Positions 8,410 to 16,525 of a stretch of DNA of 64,000 nt are shown piece after piece. This stretch comes from Sansalvadorimonas sp965243775 (GTDB lineage: Bacteria; Pseudomonadota; Gammaproteobacteria; Pseudomonadales; Endozoicomonadaceae), in the NCBI GenBank assembly GCA_965243775.1, contig CBDEWF010000143.1:62001-126000 (forward strand), read 5' to 3'. The translations under genes and the position numbers were made by a program. The first letter of the stretch is position 1. Every line of letters starts with the position of its first letter. Under the pieces are notes generated by a model, which searched no databases, was not told where the DNA came from, and worked only from the letters and a program-made list of their open reading frames with translations.

Positions 8410-8962
8410 TGGCTAACCCCAGTAACTTTTCAACCAACTCCCAAAGATCCAGAGCATACTTATTACCACTTTTCCCCAGTGCCGCCCGGGGCATTACCGG
8501 AACTTCAGCAGCTTCTGGATTCTGTACAAAAACCTGGCCACCGGCCTTTCTGATAGCTTCTGCCCCTGCAGCGCCATCATGGTTTGCCCCTGTTAACACC
8601 ATACAGAGTACTTGATCGCCACATGCCAGAGCCGCAGATTCAAACAGAACATCCAGAGAAGGTCTGGCATAGACAACCGGCTCATCAAGAGAAAGTGACA
8701 GTGTCTTATCAGCTTCCAGAAGCAGATGATATCCAGCCGGGGCAAGAACAATCGCCCCACCTTGCAGCGGTTCTCCATCTTCAGCCAGATGAACATCCAG
8801 AGCGGTTTTCCTGTCAAGCCAGTTAACAAAATCCCGGCCTGAGCTTTCTTCCTGATGCTTTACCACAAGGATAGGCAGGGGATAATCCGCCGGCAGTGCA
8901 CCGAGCAGTTCCGCCAGAACCGGACTGCCTCCGGCAGAAGCACCAATGACGATCACCTTCAT
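8402..8962 (-). CDS. Stand-alone CheB-type methylesterase domain
   Basis: 186 residues comprising only the CheB catalytic domain, with no receiver domain. The catalytic triad is visible: Ser9 in GASAGG, His36 in VVKHQEES and Asp129 in TGANHDGAAG. Classical CheB removes methyl groups or deamidates chemoreceptor glutamates. Without a receiver, control must come from partner proteins. It is 24 bp downstream of a CheR-type gene and overlaps the REC-GGDEF-EAL gene, inside a block headed by a hybrid kinase. Such CheB/CheR pairs outside chemotaxis clusters are known beside multi-sensor kinases; the substrate here is unknown. Confidence 0.88.
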   Translation of the reverse strand: MKVIVIGASAGGSPVLAELLGALPADYPLPILVVKHQEESSGRDFVNWLDRKTALDVHLAEDGEPLQGGAIVLAPAGYHLLLEADKTLSLSLDEPVVYARPSLDVLFESAALACGDQVLCMVLTGANHDGAAGAEAIRKAGGQVFVQNPEAAEVPVMPRAALGKSGNKYALDLWELVEKLLGLANE

Positions 8963-8986
8963 AAAACAAGCACCGTCATAAGACAG

Positions 8987-9832
8987 TCACCTGCATGATG
9001 CTACTCCCTTCTTCATCCGGTAGACCTTCCATTCATCATCAACAGGTTCAAAACTATCTGCGACAGATGAGAACTTCAGGGTTTCCCTGGGGCCAAGACA
9101 CATCATTCCACCAGGACAAAGACTCTCTTTTAAAAGGCCCAGAACCCGGTTTTGAAGTTCACGCCCGAAGTAAATCAAGACATTCCGACAGAGAATCAGA
9201 TGCATTTCACCAAATGAGCGATCTGTCACCAGATTGTGGCTGGCAAAGGTGATCTGCTTTTGCAGTTTGCGATCCATTCTCAAAGCATCATAGCGCTTGA
9301 TACAGTAGCTCCCCAAGTCACCCTGCAGGCCAGACGCCTCATAGTTTCTCTGCCACAGATCCATGAACGAGACTTTATAAATTCCCCGACGGGCCGTCAT
9401 CAGGGCATCTTCGTTGTAATCAGTGGCATAAATCTGACTGCGTTCAAGTAATCCAGCCTTATCCAGCAATACAGCCATGGACCAGGCCTCCTCTCCCGTT
9501 GCACAGCCTGCATGCCAGATACGGATAAAGGGAAAAGTTGCCAGCCATGGAATCACCTGTTCTCTCAGGTACTGGAAAAATAGGGGATCACGGAACATTT
9601 CGGTCACAGGCACAGATAAACTTCGCAGCAGGTCTGCAAAGGCCTGCTCATCATCGGTTATGGTCTGTTTCAAGTGGGAGACAGAGTCGATTTCAAACTC
9701 CTGCATATGGCGCTGAATACGCCGATGCAGGGAAGCCGGTGCATAACCGGTAAAGTCATAGCCATAAAGTTCAGCCATGGCTTTCAGCAGCTGGTCTACA
9801 TCCTTGGATATCAAAGCTGTGGGGCCGGTCAT
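8987..9832 (-). CDS. CheR-type protein-glutamate methyltransferase
   Basis: 281 residues. An N-terminal helical CheR domain (LYGYDFTGYAPASLHRRI, then VTEMFRDPLFF) precedes the SAM-binding methyltransferase fold with motif WHAGCATGEEAWSMA, ATDYNED and the late motif LILCRNVLIYF. It would methylate glutamates using S-adenosylmethionine, normally on chemoreceptors. No chemoreceptor gene lies in the window. The start overlaps the hybrid-kinase stop by 4 bp, so the two are translationally coupled. The kinase, with its HAMP, GAF and long coiled coil, is a plausible partner or substrate, but this is inference. Confidence 0.9.
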   Translation of the reverse strand: MTGPTALISKDVDQLLKAMAELYGYDFTGYAPASLHRRIQRHMQEFEIDSVSHLKQTITDDEQAFADLLRSLSVPVTEMFRDPLFFQYLREQVIPWLATFPFIRIWHAGCATGEEAWSMAVLLDKAGLLERSQIYATDYNEDALMTARRGIYKVSFMDLWQRNYEASGLQGDLGSYCIKRYDALRMDRKLQKQITFASHNLVTDRSFGEMHLILCRNVLIYFGRELQNRVLGLLKESLCPGGMMCLGPRETLKFSSVADSFEPVDDEWKVYRMKKGVASCR

Positions 9833-12800
9833 GATGACTCTTTGCCTCTTCCCTGCAGCCAGACCTTTATCATTTCAACCAGCTTGTCCACATCAACCGG
9901 CTTGGTCAGATAATCTGATGCCCCCGCCTGAATGCACTTGTCCCTGTCATCTGACATAGCCTTGGCAGTCAAGGCGATAATTGGCAGATCCTTGAACAGC
10001 TCTTGAGCACGAATTCTCTTCATGGCTTCATAGCCATCCATGACGGGCATCATTATATCCATCAGTACCAGCTCCAGATCCGGATCCTGATCCAGCCGTT
10101 CCAAGGCCATCTGGCCATTATCTGCGATAGTAATTTCCATTTCGAAGCGTTGAAGCCCCTTGGACAGGGCGAAGGTATTTCTCAAATCATCATCAACCAG
10201 GAGAATTTTCCGGCCCTTGAGCTGATCATCCTTTGCCACCGGTTTGGCAGCCGGTTTGCGTCGTTTGGCTGCTGGTTTGGAGACACTGTTAAGGAACAGA
10301 CTAACCTCATCCTGCAGCCGTTCTTGAGAGGAAGATTCGCCCTTTACTACCATGGAGCCGGAAGCATCTCCAAGGGAGGCATAACGCTCACGATCAATAG
10401 ATTCCGTGGTATTAATAATGACCGGAGGCAGGCTATCTCCATACTCCTCCTTCAGAGAGTGCAGGAGTACATCACCCGATTCATCCGGAAGATTCAGTTC
10501 AAGAATAATGCTGGAAAACTTTTCTTCTTTAATCAGCTTGCGGGCTTCTGCCGCTGTACCGGCTGTAACCACTTCACAGCGGTCCTGCATAAACTGCTTA
10601 ACCTGTTTACCCACCTCTGGATCATTGTCAACAACCAGAATATTTTCGAATTTTCCAGTTTCCTGCAGACTTTCAAACAGAGTTTCCAGCTGTTTGTTAC
10701 TAACGGGTTTAATCAGATAATTTTCTGCCTCTCTGAGGGACTTAATAACGGCATCTTCATCTCTTCCGGAGATAACATGAACCGGTATGTCCCCGGTCTC
10801 TTTCTGGCCCCTGAGTGTTTCCAGAACTTCCTTGCCATCTATATCCGGTAGCCCAAGATCAAGAATAACGGCCCTGGGGTGGTATTTCTGACTCAGCTCT
10901 ATTGCTTCCTTGCCGGTTCCGGCAATGAGACAGCTATTACCATTGGCCTTGGCTAACCGGTAAATAACCTTGGCGAATTCATCATCATCCTCAACCACCA
11001 GAATGGGACGCTCTCCATTGAGGTTATCCCGGTCATCCTCAATTTCAGAATCATCAAGTTCTGCCTCGTTCCCTTCACCTGCCTGCAGCACTGGAGCTTC
11101 ATCGGTCTGCTCACTCTGCCCGTGACTCTCTTTCAAACTCTCTTTCAAACTCTCTTTCAGACCCTCTTCCTGGTGAACAGGGCTATCCGGGATCTGTTCC
11201 ATCTCTCCGGTGATAGCCGGCAGCAAAAGGCTGAATGTTGACCCCTGACCTTCTTCACTGGACAGTTTCATTTCGCCGCCAAGCATCTGGGACATTTCCC
11301 GGGCAATGGACAGGCCAAGACCGGTACCTCCATACTTTCTACTGGTCGAACCGTCAGCCTGCTGGAAAGCTTCGAAAATGGCACCCTGCTTATCCTTCGG
11401 AATCCCAATGCCTGAGTCCTGTACCCCCAGAACAATGGCACCATGCTGCTGACACTGCTCATTGACAAAGTCAGGGCCAGGAGGCAGTGCTTCCACATGA
11501 AGTTTGACTCCACCTGTTTCTGTAAATTTGAAAGCATTGGAGAGCAGGTTCTTGATAATCTGCATAACCCTCTGGCTATCTGTATGCAGAGAGATTGCTG
11601 TATTGGTTTTCTTTAAAATCTCAAAGCTGAGATTCCTGTCCTTGGCCAGGGGCGTAAACTGGTTCTCCATAGACTCCAGAATCCCATCCAGGGAGGTCGG
11701 TTCAATATGGAAAGTTAACTTGCCAGCTTCCACCTTGGACAAGTCAAGAATATCGTTGATCAGCCCCAGCAGATCATGGCCCACCTTGTGGATAACCTGA
11801 GCTGACTCCTGTTCGTCTTCATCCAGATGTCCGTCCGCATTATCTGCCAGCATCTTGGCCAGAATCAGCATACTGTTCAGGGGAGTTCGCAGCTCATGGG
11901 ACATATTGGCCAGAAACTCAGATTTATACCTGCTGACCTGTTCCATCTCCTGAGCCCGCTGTTCCAGCTGCTTCCGAGACTCTTCAATCTCGGCATTCTT
12001 GGCTTCTATCTCTTCCTTCTGATGGAACAGGGATTCACTCTTTTCCTCCAGTTCGGCGTTGGCACGCTGAAGCTCATCAGACTGGGATTTCAGCTCTTCC
12101 TCTGATTCCTGGAGAATATTGGTCTGGTGTTCAAGCTCTTCGTTGGCAGTTCTAAGATCTTCCTGCTGTTTCTGCAGGGCTTCGGTCTGCTGGGTAGTTT
12201 TATCCAGCAACTCCTGCACCCGGTCCCGGGCCTGAGAGGTATTTATGGCAATGGCAATACTGTCAACGACTGAGTCCAGGAACGCTCTCTTACGTGGCGT
12301 CAGATCCTCAAACAGGGCAAACTCCATCACCCCCTTCACTTCACCGTCATAGATCAGCGGCTGAACAAAAATACGGTTCGGCGTCCCACTTCCCAGACCA
12401 GATTCAATAGTGAAATAGTCGTCAGGAACCAGAACAGTGATCGCCTGCTGCTCCAGGGCCGCCTGTCCCGGAAGACCTTCCCCCAACGCAAATGTATTAC
12501 CAATTTTTCTTCTTATGGAAAGAGCGAAACTCCCCATCATCTGCAACCGGCGGCCATCCGTCAGGACATACATGGCCCCCATGGGAATTTCGAGATAGTG
12601 GCAGAGGGAGGTAACAATGTTGCGGCAGAGTTCTGCCATGGACTGCTCTCCCCGAACAGTCTCGTTAAGACTGGCCACACCGTTTTGCTGCCAGCTTCGC
12701 AGCTCATTATCAGCACTGACTTTTTGCAGCCGTTCCGTCATCACCTGGAAGCTGTGGGACAGCACACCGATCTCGTTATTCTGATGAATAACTTCACCAC

Positions 12801-14073
12801 TGCTGTACTCCCCGGCAGCTACCCGGTTTGCCCATTCCGTCATGGTGCGTACAGGGTTAGTGATTTTTCTGGTAATGATTCCTGAAATAACCAGAACAAG
12901 AAGGCCGGTCAAGCCAATCACGATAAACAGCTGATCACGAAACTGGGTGGCTGGCGCCATGGCCCGGTCATAGTTCATCTCGGAGATCAGAACCATGGGA
13001 ACACCACCAATCCGAATATGGCGGCTTACCCCGATTACCTTTTTGTCATCCGTGTTCTGGTAAATAAAGAGATGGGAGGCAAAGCCCGCTACATCTCCGT
13101 CTTCCCCGATGGATTCATCCTCGTGGGTTTCTGCATCCAGATCTCCATAACCTTGACTATGATTGTGAAGATCAGAACCATGATCACTGTCACCTCCAGA
13201 AAATCTTTCATGGCCTTCTATATATTTGCCAGTTTCATCAAAGTGTTGAAGCCACTCATTAACCGGCTTCAGGGACAAAGGTTTGTCGGGAAAAATGACA
13301 TTTTCAGGATGAAAACGAATCCGCTTATCCTTTCCCACCACATAGGCTCTGACATGTTCGTTTATGCCTATATTTTGATTCAAGATAAAGCTGATATCGT
13401 CCCTCGCCCATATCTGGGCAGCCAGAAACCCCAGCGGCTGCTGACGATCATCAACCAATGGCATAACAAAGAAACTGACTTTTTCATCACCCGCTGGCAG
13501 GTAGATTTCCTGGTCAGAATAGAGCCGTTCATCATTCTTTATGGCTTTTCTGACAGATTTGGAAAAATTGGTATCAGAAAGCTCTCCGGTAAACAGGTTT
13601 TGTCCAAAGTCGCTGTAACGACCCACCGTATACAGAATATTTCCCTGGGCATCCCCGATAATGACATCCCCGTAGAAACGCATCAGGTCTACAAACTTGA
13701 TGTTGTAACGCTCAACCATTTCATCGTACTTGACTGAAGTGAGCAGCTCTTCCATAGGCATTTTTTCTGCTGCCTGGAGTTCCTTGATTTCTGTGAGGAA
13801 GTCCGCAGCCTGACCACTGCGGAAGTGCATGGTGACGATGACATCGTCGTAATAGTCCCCAATCTGTCTGCTCAGCATCAGGCTGACAGTTGACATCTCT
13901 TCATGGCGGGATGCATAGATATTTTCCCGGGCATTGTTGTACTCAACAGAGCCAACAATCACCAAGGGCAAAAGGGATAATATAAGGAACCAGCTGAACA
14001 GGGTGCGAGCCAGGCCACGGCGAGCTGTCTTCACTTCTTGAAGATCAGTATCTGGCTTTTCTGCTGATGACAT
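9829..14073 (-). CDS. Membrane hybrid sensor histidine kinase with three receiver domains
   Basis: 1414 residues. TM1 is at 24-43, a long periplasmic sensor at 45-378 (dCache-like by size; it includes a His/Asp/Glu-rich stretch at 290-328), TM2 at 381-403, HAMP to about 455, GAF at 465-615 and coiled coil at 618-715. HisKA has phospho-His726 in MSHELRTPLNS; HATPase covers about 830-955 (DSGIGIP, GGTGLGLSIA). REC1 has Asp1072 and REC3 Asp1339. REC2 has Glu1192 where the acceptor Asp should be, and lacks the usual KP. A 12-bp triplicate at 11125-11160 encodes SLKE repeats before REC1. It heads the cheR, cheB and GGDEF-EAL run and follows the adhesin genes. The acidic periplasmic loop may bind cations, but the signal is unknown. 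Confidence 0.92.
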   Translation of the reverse strand: MSSAEKPDTDLQEVKTARRGLARTLFSWFLILSLLPLVIVGSVEYNNARENIYASRHEEMSTVSLMLSRQIGDYYDDVIVTMHFRSGQAADFLTEIKELQAAEKMPMEELLTSVKYDEMVERYNIKFVDLMRFYGDVIIGDAQGNILYTVGRYSDFGQNLFTGELSDTNFSKSVRKAIKNDERLYSDQEIYLPAGDEKVSFFVMPLVDDRQQPLGFLAAQIWARDDISFILNQNIGINEHVRAYVVGKDKRIRFHPENVIFPDKPLSLKPVNEWLQHFDETGKYIEGHERFSGGDSDHGSDLHNHSQGYGDLDAETHEDESIGEDGDVAGFASHLFIYQNTDDKKVIGVSRHIRIGGVPMVLISEMNYDRAMAPATQFRDQLFIVIGLTGLLVLVISGIITRKITNPVRTMTEWANRVAAGEYSSGEVIHQNNEIGVLSHSFQVMTERLQKVSADNELRSWQQNGVASLNETVRGEQSMAELCRNIVTSLCHYLEIPMGAMYVLTDGRRLQMMGSFALSIRRKIGNTFALGEGLPGQAALEQQAITVLVPDDYFTIESGLGSGTPNRIFVQPLIYDGEVKGVMEFALFEDLTPRKRAFLDSVVDSIAIAINTSQARDRVQELLDKTTQQTEALQKQQEDLRTANEELEHQTNILQESEEELKSQSDELQRANAELEEKSESLFHQKEEIEAKNAEIEESRKQLEQRAQEMEQVSRYKSEFLANMSHELRTPLNSMLILAKMLADNADGHLDEDEQESAQVIHKVGHDLLGLINDILDLSKVEAGKLTFHIEPTSLDGILESMENQFTPLAKDRNLSFEILKKTNTAISLHTDSQRVMQIIKNLLSNAFKFTETGGVKLHVEALPPGPDFVNEQCQQHGAIVLGVQDSGIGIPKDKQGAIFEAFQQADGSTSRKYGGTGLGLSIAREMSQMLGGEMKLSSEEGQGSTFSLLLPAITGEMEQIPDSPVHQEEGLKESLKESLKESHGQSEQTDEAPVLQAGEGNEAELDDSEIEDDRDNLNGERPILVVEDDDEFAKVIYRLAKANGNSCLIAGTGKEAIELSQKYHPRAVILDLGLPDIDGKEVLETLRGQKETGDIPVHVISGRDEDAVIKSLREAENYLIKPVSNKQLETLFESLQETGKFENILVVDNDPEVGKQVKQFMQDRCEVVTAGTAAEARKLIKEEKFSSIILELNLPDESGDVLLHSLKEEYGDSLPPVIINTTESIDRERYASLGDASGSMVVKGESSSQERLQDEVSLFLNSVSKPAAKRRKPAAKPVAKDDQLKGRKILLVDDDLRNTFALSKGLQRFEMEITIADNGQMALERLDQDPDLELVLMDIMMPVMDGYEAMKRIRAQELFKDLPIIALTAKAMSDDRDKCIQAGASDYLTKPVDVDKLVEMIKVWLQGRGKESS
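11125..11160. repeat. Three 12-bp tandem repeats inside the hybrid kinase gene
   Basis: The unit ACTCTCTTTCAA occurs three times in a row (last base G in the third). It is in frame and encodes repeated SLKE in the linker between HATPase and REC1. Copy-number change would alter linker length without a frameshift. Confidence 0.75.
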
Positions 14074-14184
14074 AAAGCTGACTTCCGGCTGATATCAATC
14101 CAGTCCAAACCAGCTCCGCCTGAATATTGACGGCCTTTGCTAAGCTGGTCAGGTATCTGAATTGTCATCGGCAATATCAGCTGC

Positions 14185-14211
14185 GGCTGGATGCTAAAAC
14201 AGCACCCAGCC
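14185..14211. other. Hairpin between the OmpA-like and kinase genes
   Basis: An 11-bp stem with one G-T pair (14185-14195 with 14201-14211) lies in the 154-bp gap. It has no U-tract, so it is more likely an mRNA processing or stability element than a full terminator. It marks the widest gap in the 6.3-25.3 kb block. Confidence 0.4.
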
Positions 14212-14227
14212 GGTGGTTTTTCCGATC

Positions 14228-15088
14228 TTACTCCTGTCTGACGATCTGCAGCTCTACCCGGCGGTTCTGGGAACGCCCAATGGCCGTGGTGTTATCAGCA
14301 ACAGGCTCAAGTTCCCCGGCACCGGAAACAGTGACAATATTCTCGTCCAGTCCAGATTTGGCCAGGAAGTCACGGACAGCCTTGGCCCGGTCAAGGGAGA
14401 GTGTTCTGTTGTAAACTTCAGGTCCGTAATTATCGGTATGGCCGGTAATACTGACTTTCACCGCCGGGTTCTCTTCCAGAACCCGCACCTGATCAAGCAG
14501 CACAGATTTGGCATCACTGGTCAGGATGGCTGAATCAAATTTGAAGTTCACCCCCCTCAGGACCACTTTCTGGACAGGGGGGCAGCCTTTATCATCAACC
14601 ACTGTTCCGGAAGGTGTGCCGGGGCAGAGATCATCCGCGTTGGCGACACCGTCCAAGTCATCATCCTTAACCGTCTTCACGACCGGCTTATCTTTCGGAC
14701 AGCCATTGGTATCAACGTCAGTTCCTTTAGCTGTATCCGGACACTGGTCACGGTAATCGGCAATACTGTCGGCATCACTGTCCAGGGCACAGCCCAGCTC
14801 ATCGACTGGAGCATTGGCTGGTGTACCAGGACACTTATCGGACATATTGGCTACGCCGTCATTATCATCATCATTATCAAACATGGCGCAGATCAGCGCA
14901 CCAGCCAAAGCACCACCAATGGCTCCCTTCACCGCATCACGCCCCTCATTCATACTGCCGGCTCCCCCGCCTACAGCAGCACCCGTGACGACACAGGTTG
15001 TTGAGCGTTCAAAGGAAGACATATTGGAACAACCAGCAACGGCGATAAATACCAGGGTTGTCAGTAAACCTCTAATTATTGTTTTCAC
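14228..15088 (-). CDS. OmpA-family lipoprotein with glycine zipper and calcium-type repeats
   Basis: 286 residues. The signal peptide ends in a lipobox (FIAVAGC, Cys19), so the protein is a lipoprotein, probably of the outer membrane. A glycine-zipper stretch (GAAVGGGAGS to GAIGGALAGALI) follows, then three thrombospondin type 3-like Asp-rich calcium repeats (for example DDDLDGVANADDLCPGTP), then a C-terminal OmpA peptidoglycan-binding domain (FDSAILTSDAKS, ITGHTDNYG, LSLDRAKAVRDFL, GRSQNRRVEL). OmpA-like proteins accompany large adhesin export genes in Shewanella-type bpfA clusters. Lying 45 bp downstream of tolC, it probably anchors or supports the secretion or adhesion machinery. Confidence 0.88.
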   Translation of the reverse strand: MKTIIRGLLTTLVFIAVAGCSNMSSFERSTTCVVTGAAVGGGAGSMNEGRDAVKGAIGGALAGALICAMFDNDDDNDGVANMSDKCPGTPANAPVDELGCALDSDADSIADYRDQCPDTAKGTDVDTNGCPKDKPVVKTVKDDDLDGVANADDLCPGTPSGTVVDDKGCPPVQKVVLRGVNFKFDSAILTSDAKSVLLDQVRVLEENPAVKVSITGHTDNYGPEVYNRTLSLDRAKAVRDFLAKSGLDENIVTVSGAGELEPVADNTTAIGRSQNRRVELQIVRQE

Positions 15089-15133
15089 TTTCTTATTATC
15101 CTGTGTGTGTTAACACTATCTCACTTCCAAGAA

Positions 15134-16486
15134 TTATTGCTGCGGAGCCTGGGCAACAGCTAATCCACATTTATTATCCACAGGAAGTGAAGCCTGCATA
15201 CTGCTTAATAGAGTCCCTGAGCTGTGCAGCAAACGGAACTTGCTATACAGCAGGTCATAATCAGCTCGCAACCTGGAATTACCAGCGCTGTAGAACTCAT
15301 TCTGGCTGTCCAGCAGATCCAGCAGTGTCCGCTGATTGGCTTCAAACTGCTGCTTGTACAGATCAACAGCCTTCCTGGCATTCTGCTCATGGGCATTCAG
15401 CTGCGCAAGACGAGTACTGCCACTGTCTACGGCCACCCAGGCCAGACGCACTTCTTCCTCGATCTGACGAATGGCACGGTTGCGAATCTCCATAGCCTCG
15501 TTGATCAGCTTACTGGCCTGGTTCTTACGTGCCTTGTCAGCTCCGCCATTATACAGGTTGTACGACATCCGAAGCATGGCAGTATGGTCATAGGTTGTAC
15601 CCTTACCACCATCCTGATCCTTGCCCCAGGTTGCTCCGAGCTCTGCTGTAAATGTCGGCATAAACCGGCTCTTGGTCGCTTCATACTGGGCATTGGCCTC
15701 ATAGACGTCAGCCTTGGTCACCAGCATCACGGGATGGTTGCCATGGGCCTGATCCATAGCCTGTTCCAGAGAGTCAGGTAACCCCAAAGGTACAGTAGGC
15801 CGCACAAAATCCAGGGGCAGATTACCAACAACCCTCTGGTAGGCAGTTTTGGCATCTCCCAGGGCTGCTTCTGATGCGATCATATTGGCAGTAGCCAGTA
15901 ACAGACGGGAATCAGCCTGGGCCATATCCGCCTGAGTACCCATCTCATCCCCTCTCTGGTGAACCAGATCCACAACCCGCTTGTGCTCACGAACATTCCG
16001 GTGGGCATTTTCAACCAACTTTTCATTGACCATGACATCGGTGTAAACCCGGGCCACCTGTAAACCAGTGTCCTCTGCCGTTGAGCAGACTTCATACTCA
16101 GCAGCCATCTGGCGGGCCAGCTGACGATCAACTTCACTACCGGTAGCAAAGCCATCGAAGAGAATCTGTCGAGCAGTGATTGAACCTTCACGACGGGTGC
16201 GATTCTGGTGCTTGTTATCGTGGTTGGTCGGATAGTTGGCAACAGTTGTAGCATTCCGGCTGTTCTCGAAACCAACACCGGCTGACACATCAACACTCGG
16301 CAGATAACCGGCCTGGGCCTGGCGAACCTCATCCCTCCTGGCATCCGCCCCGGAGGTTCTGATCAGAACTTCCGGGTTAGTCGCCAGTGCCATATTTACG
16401 ACATCAGTCAAAGAGTTTGCCTGAGCACCTGTCGCTGCAGCGAATGACACTGCCAGGGCCATCCCCCTTATGTGTAATGTTTTCAT
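15134..16486 (-). CDS. TolC-family outer-membrane efflux protein of the type I secretion system
   Basis: 450 residues with a signal peptide (MKTLHIRGMALAVSFAAATG). Two outer-membrane-efflux repeats give the long helical hairpins typical of TolC (AQANSLTDVVNMALATNPE, then DLYKQQFEANQRTLLDLLDS near the end). The DLLDSQNE motif is typical of AggA/LapE-like exporters. It would form the outer-membrane channel for the adhesin encoded 39 bp upstream, together with the HlyD-like adaptor and ABC protein. Gene order and close spacing indicate one operon. Confidence 0.9.
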   Translation of the reverse strand: MKTLHIRGMALAVSFAAATGAQANSLTDVVNMALATNPEVLIRTSGADARRDEVRQAQAGYLPSVDVSAGVGFENSRNATTVANYPTNHDNKHQNRTRREGSITARQILFDGFATGSEVDRQLARQMAAEYEVCSTAEDTGLQVARVYTDVMVNEKLVENAHRNVREHKRVVDLVHQRGDEMGTQADMAQADSRLLLATANMIASEAALGDAKTAYQRVVGNLPLDFVRPTVPLGLPDSLEQAMDQAHGNHPVMLVTKADVYEANAQYEATKSRFMPTFTAELGATWGKDQDGGKGTTYDHTAMLRMSYNLYNGGADKARKNQASKLINEAMEIRNRAIRQIEEEVRLAWVAVDSGSTRLAQLNAHEQNARKAVDLYKQQFEANQRTLLDLLDSQNEFYSAGNSRLRADYDLLYSKFRLLHSSGTLLSSMQASLPVDNKCGLAVAQAPQQ

Positions 16487-16525
16487 TTTTCCCTCCCTGT
16501 GGGATTCTTTTTTTATTATCTGTTC

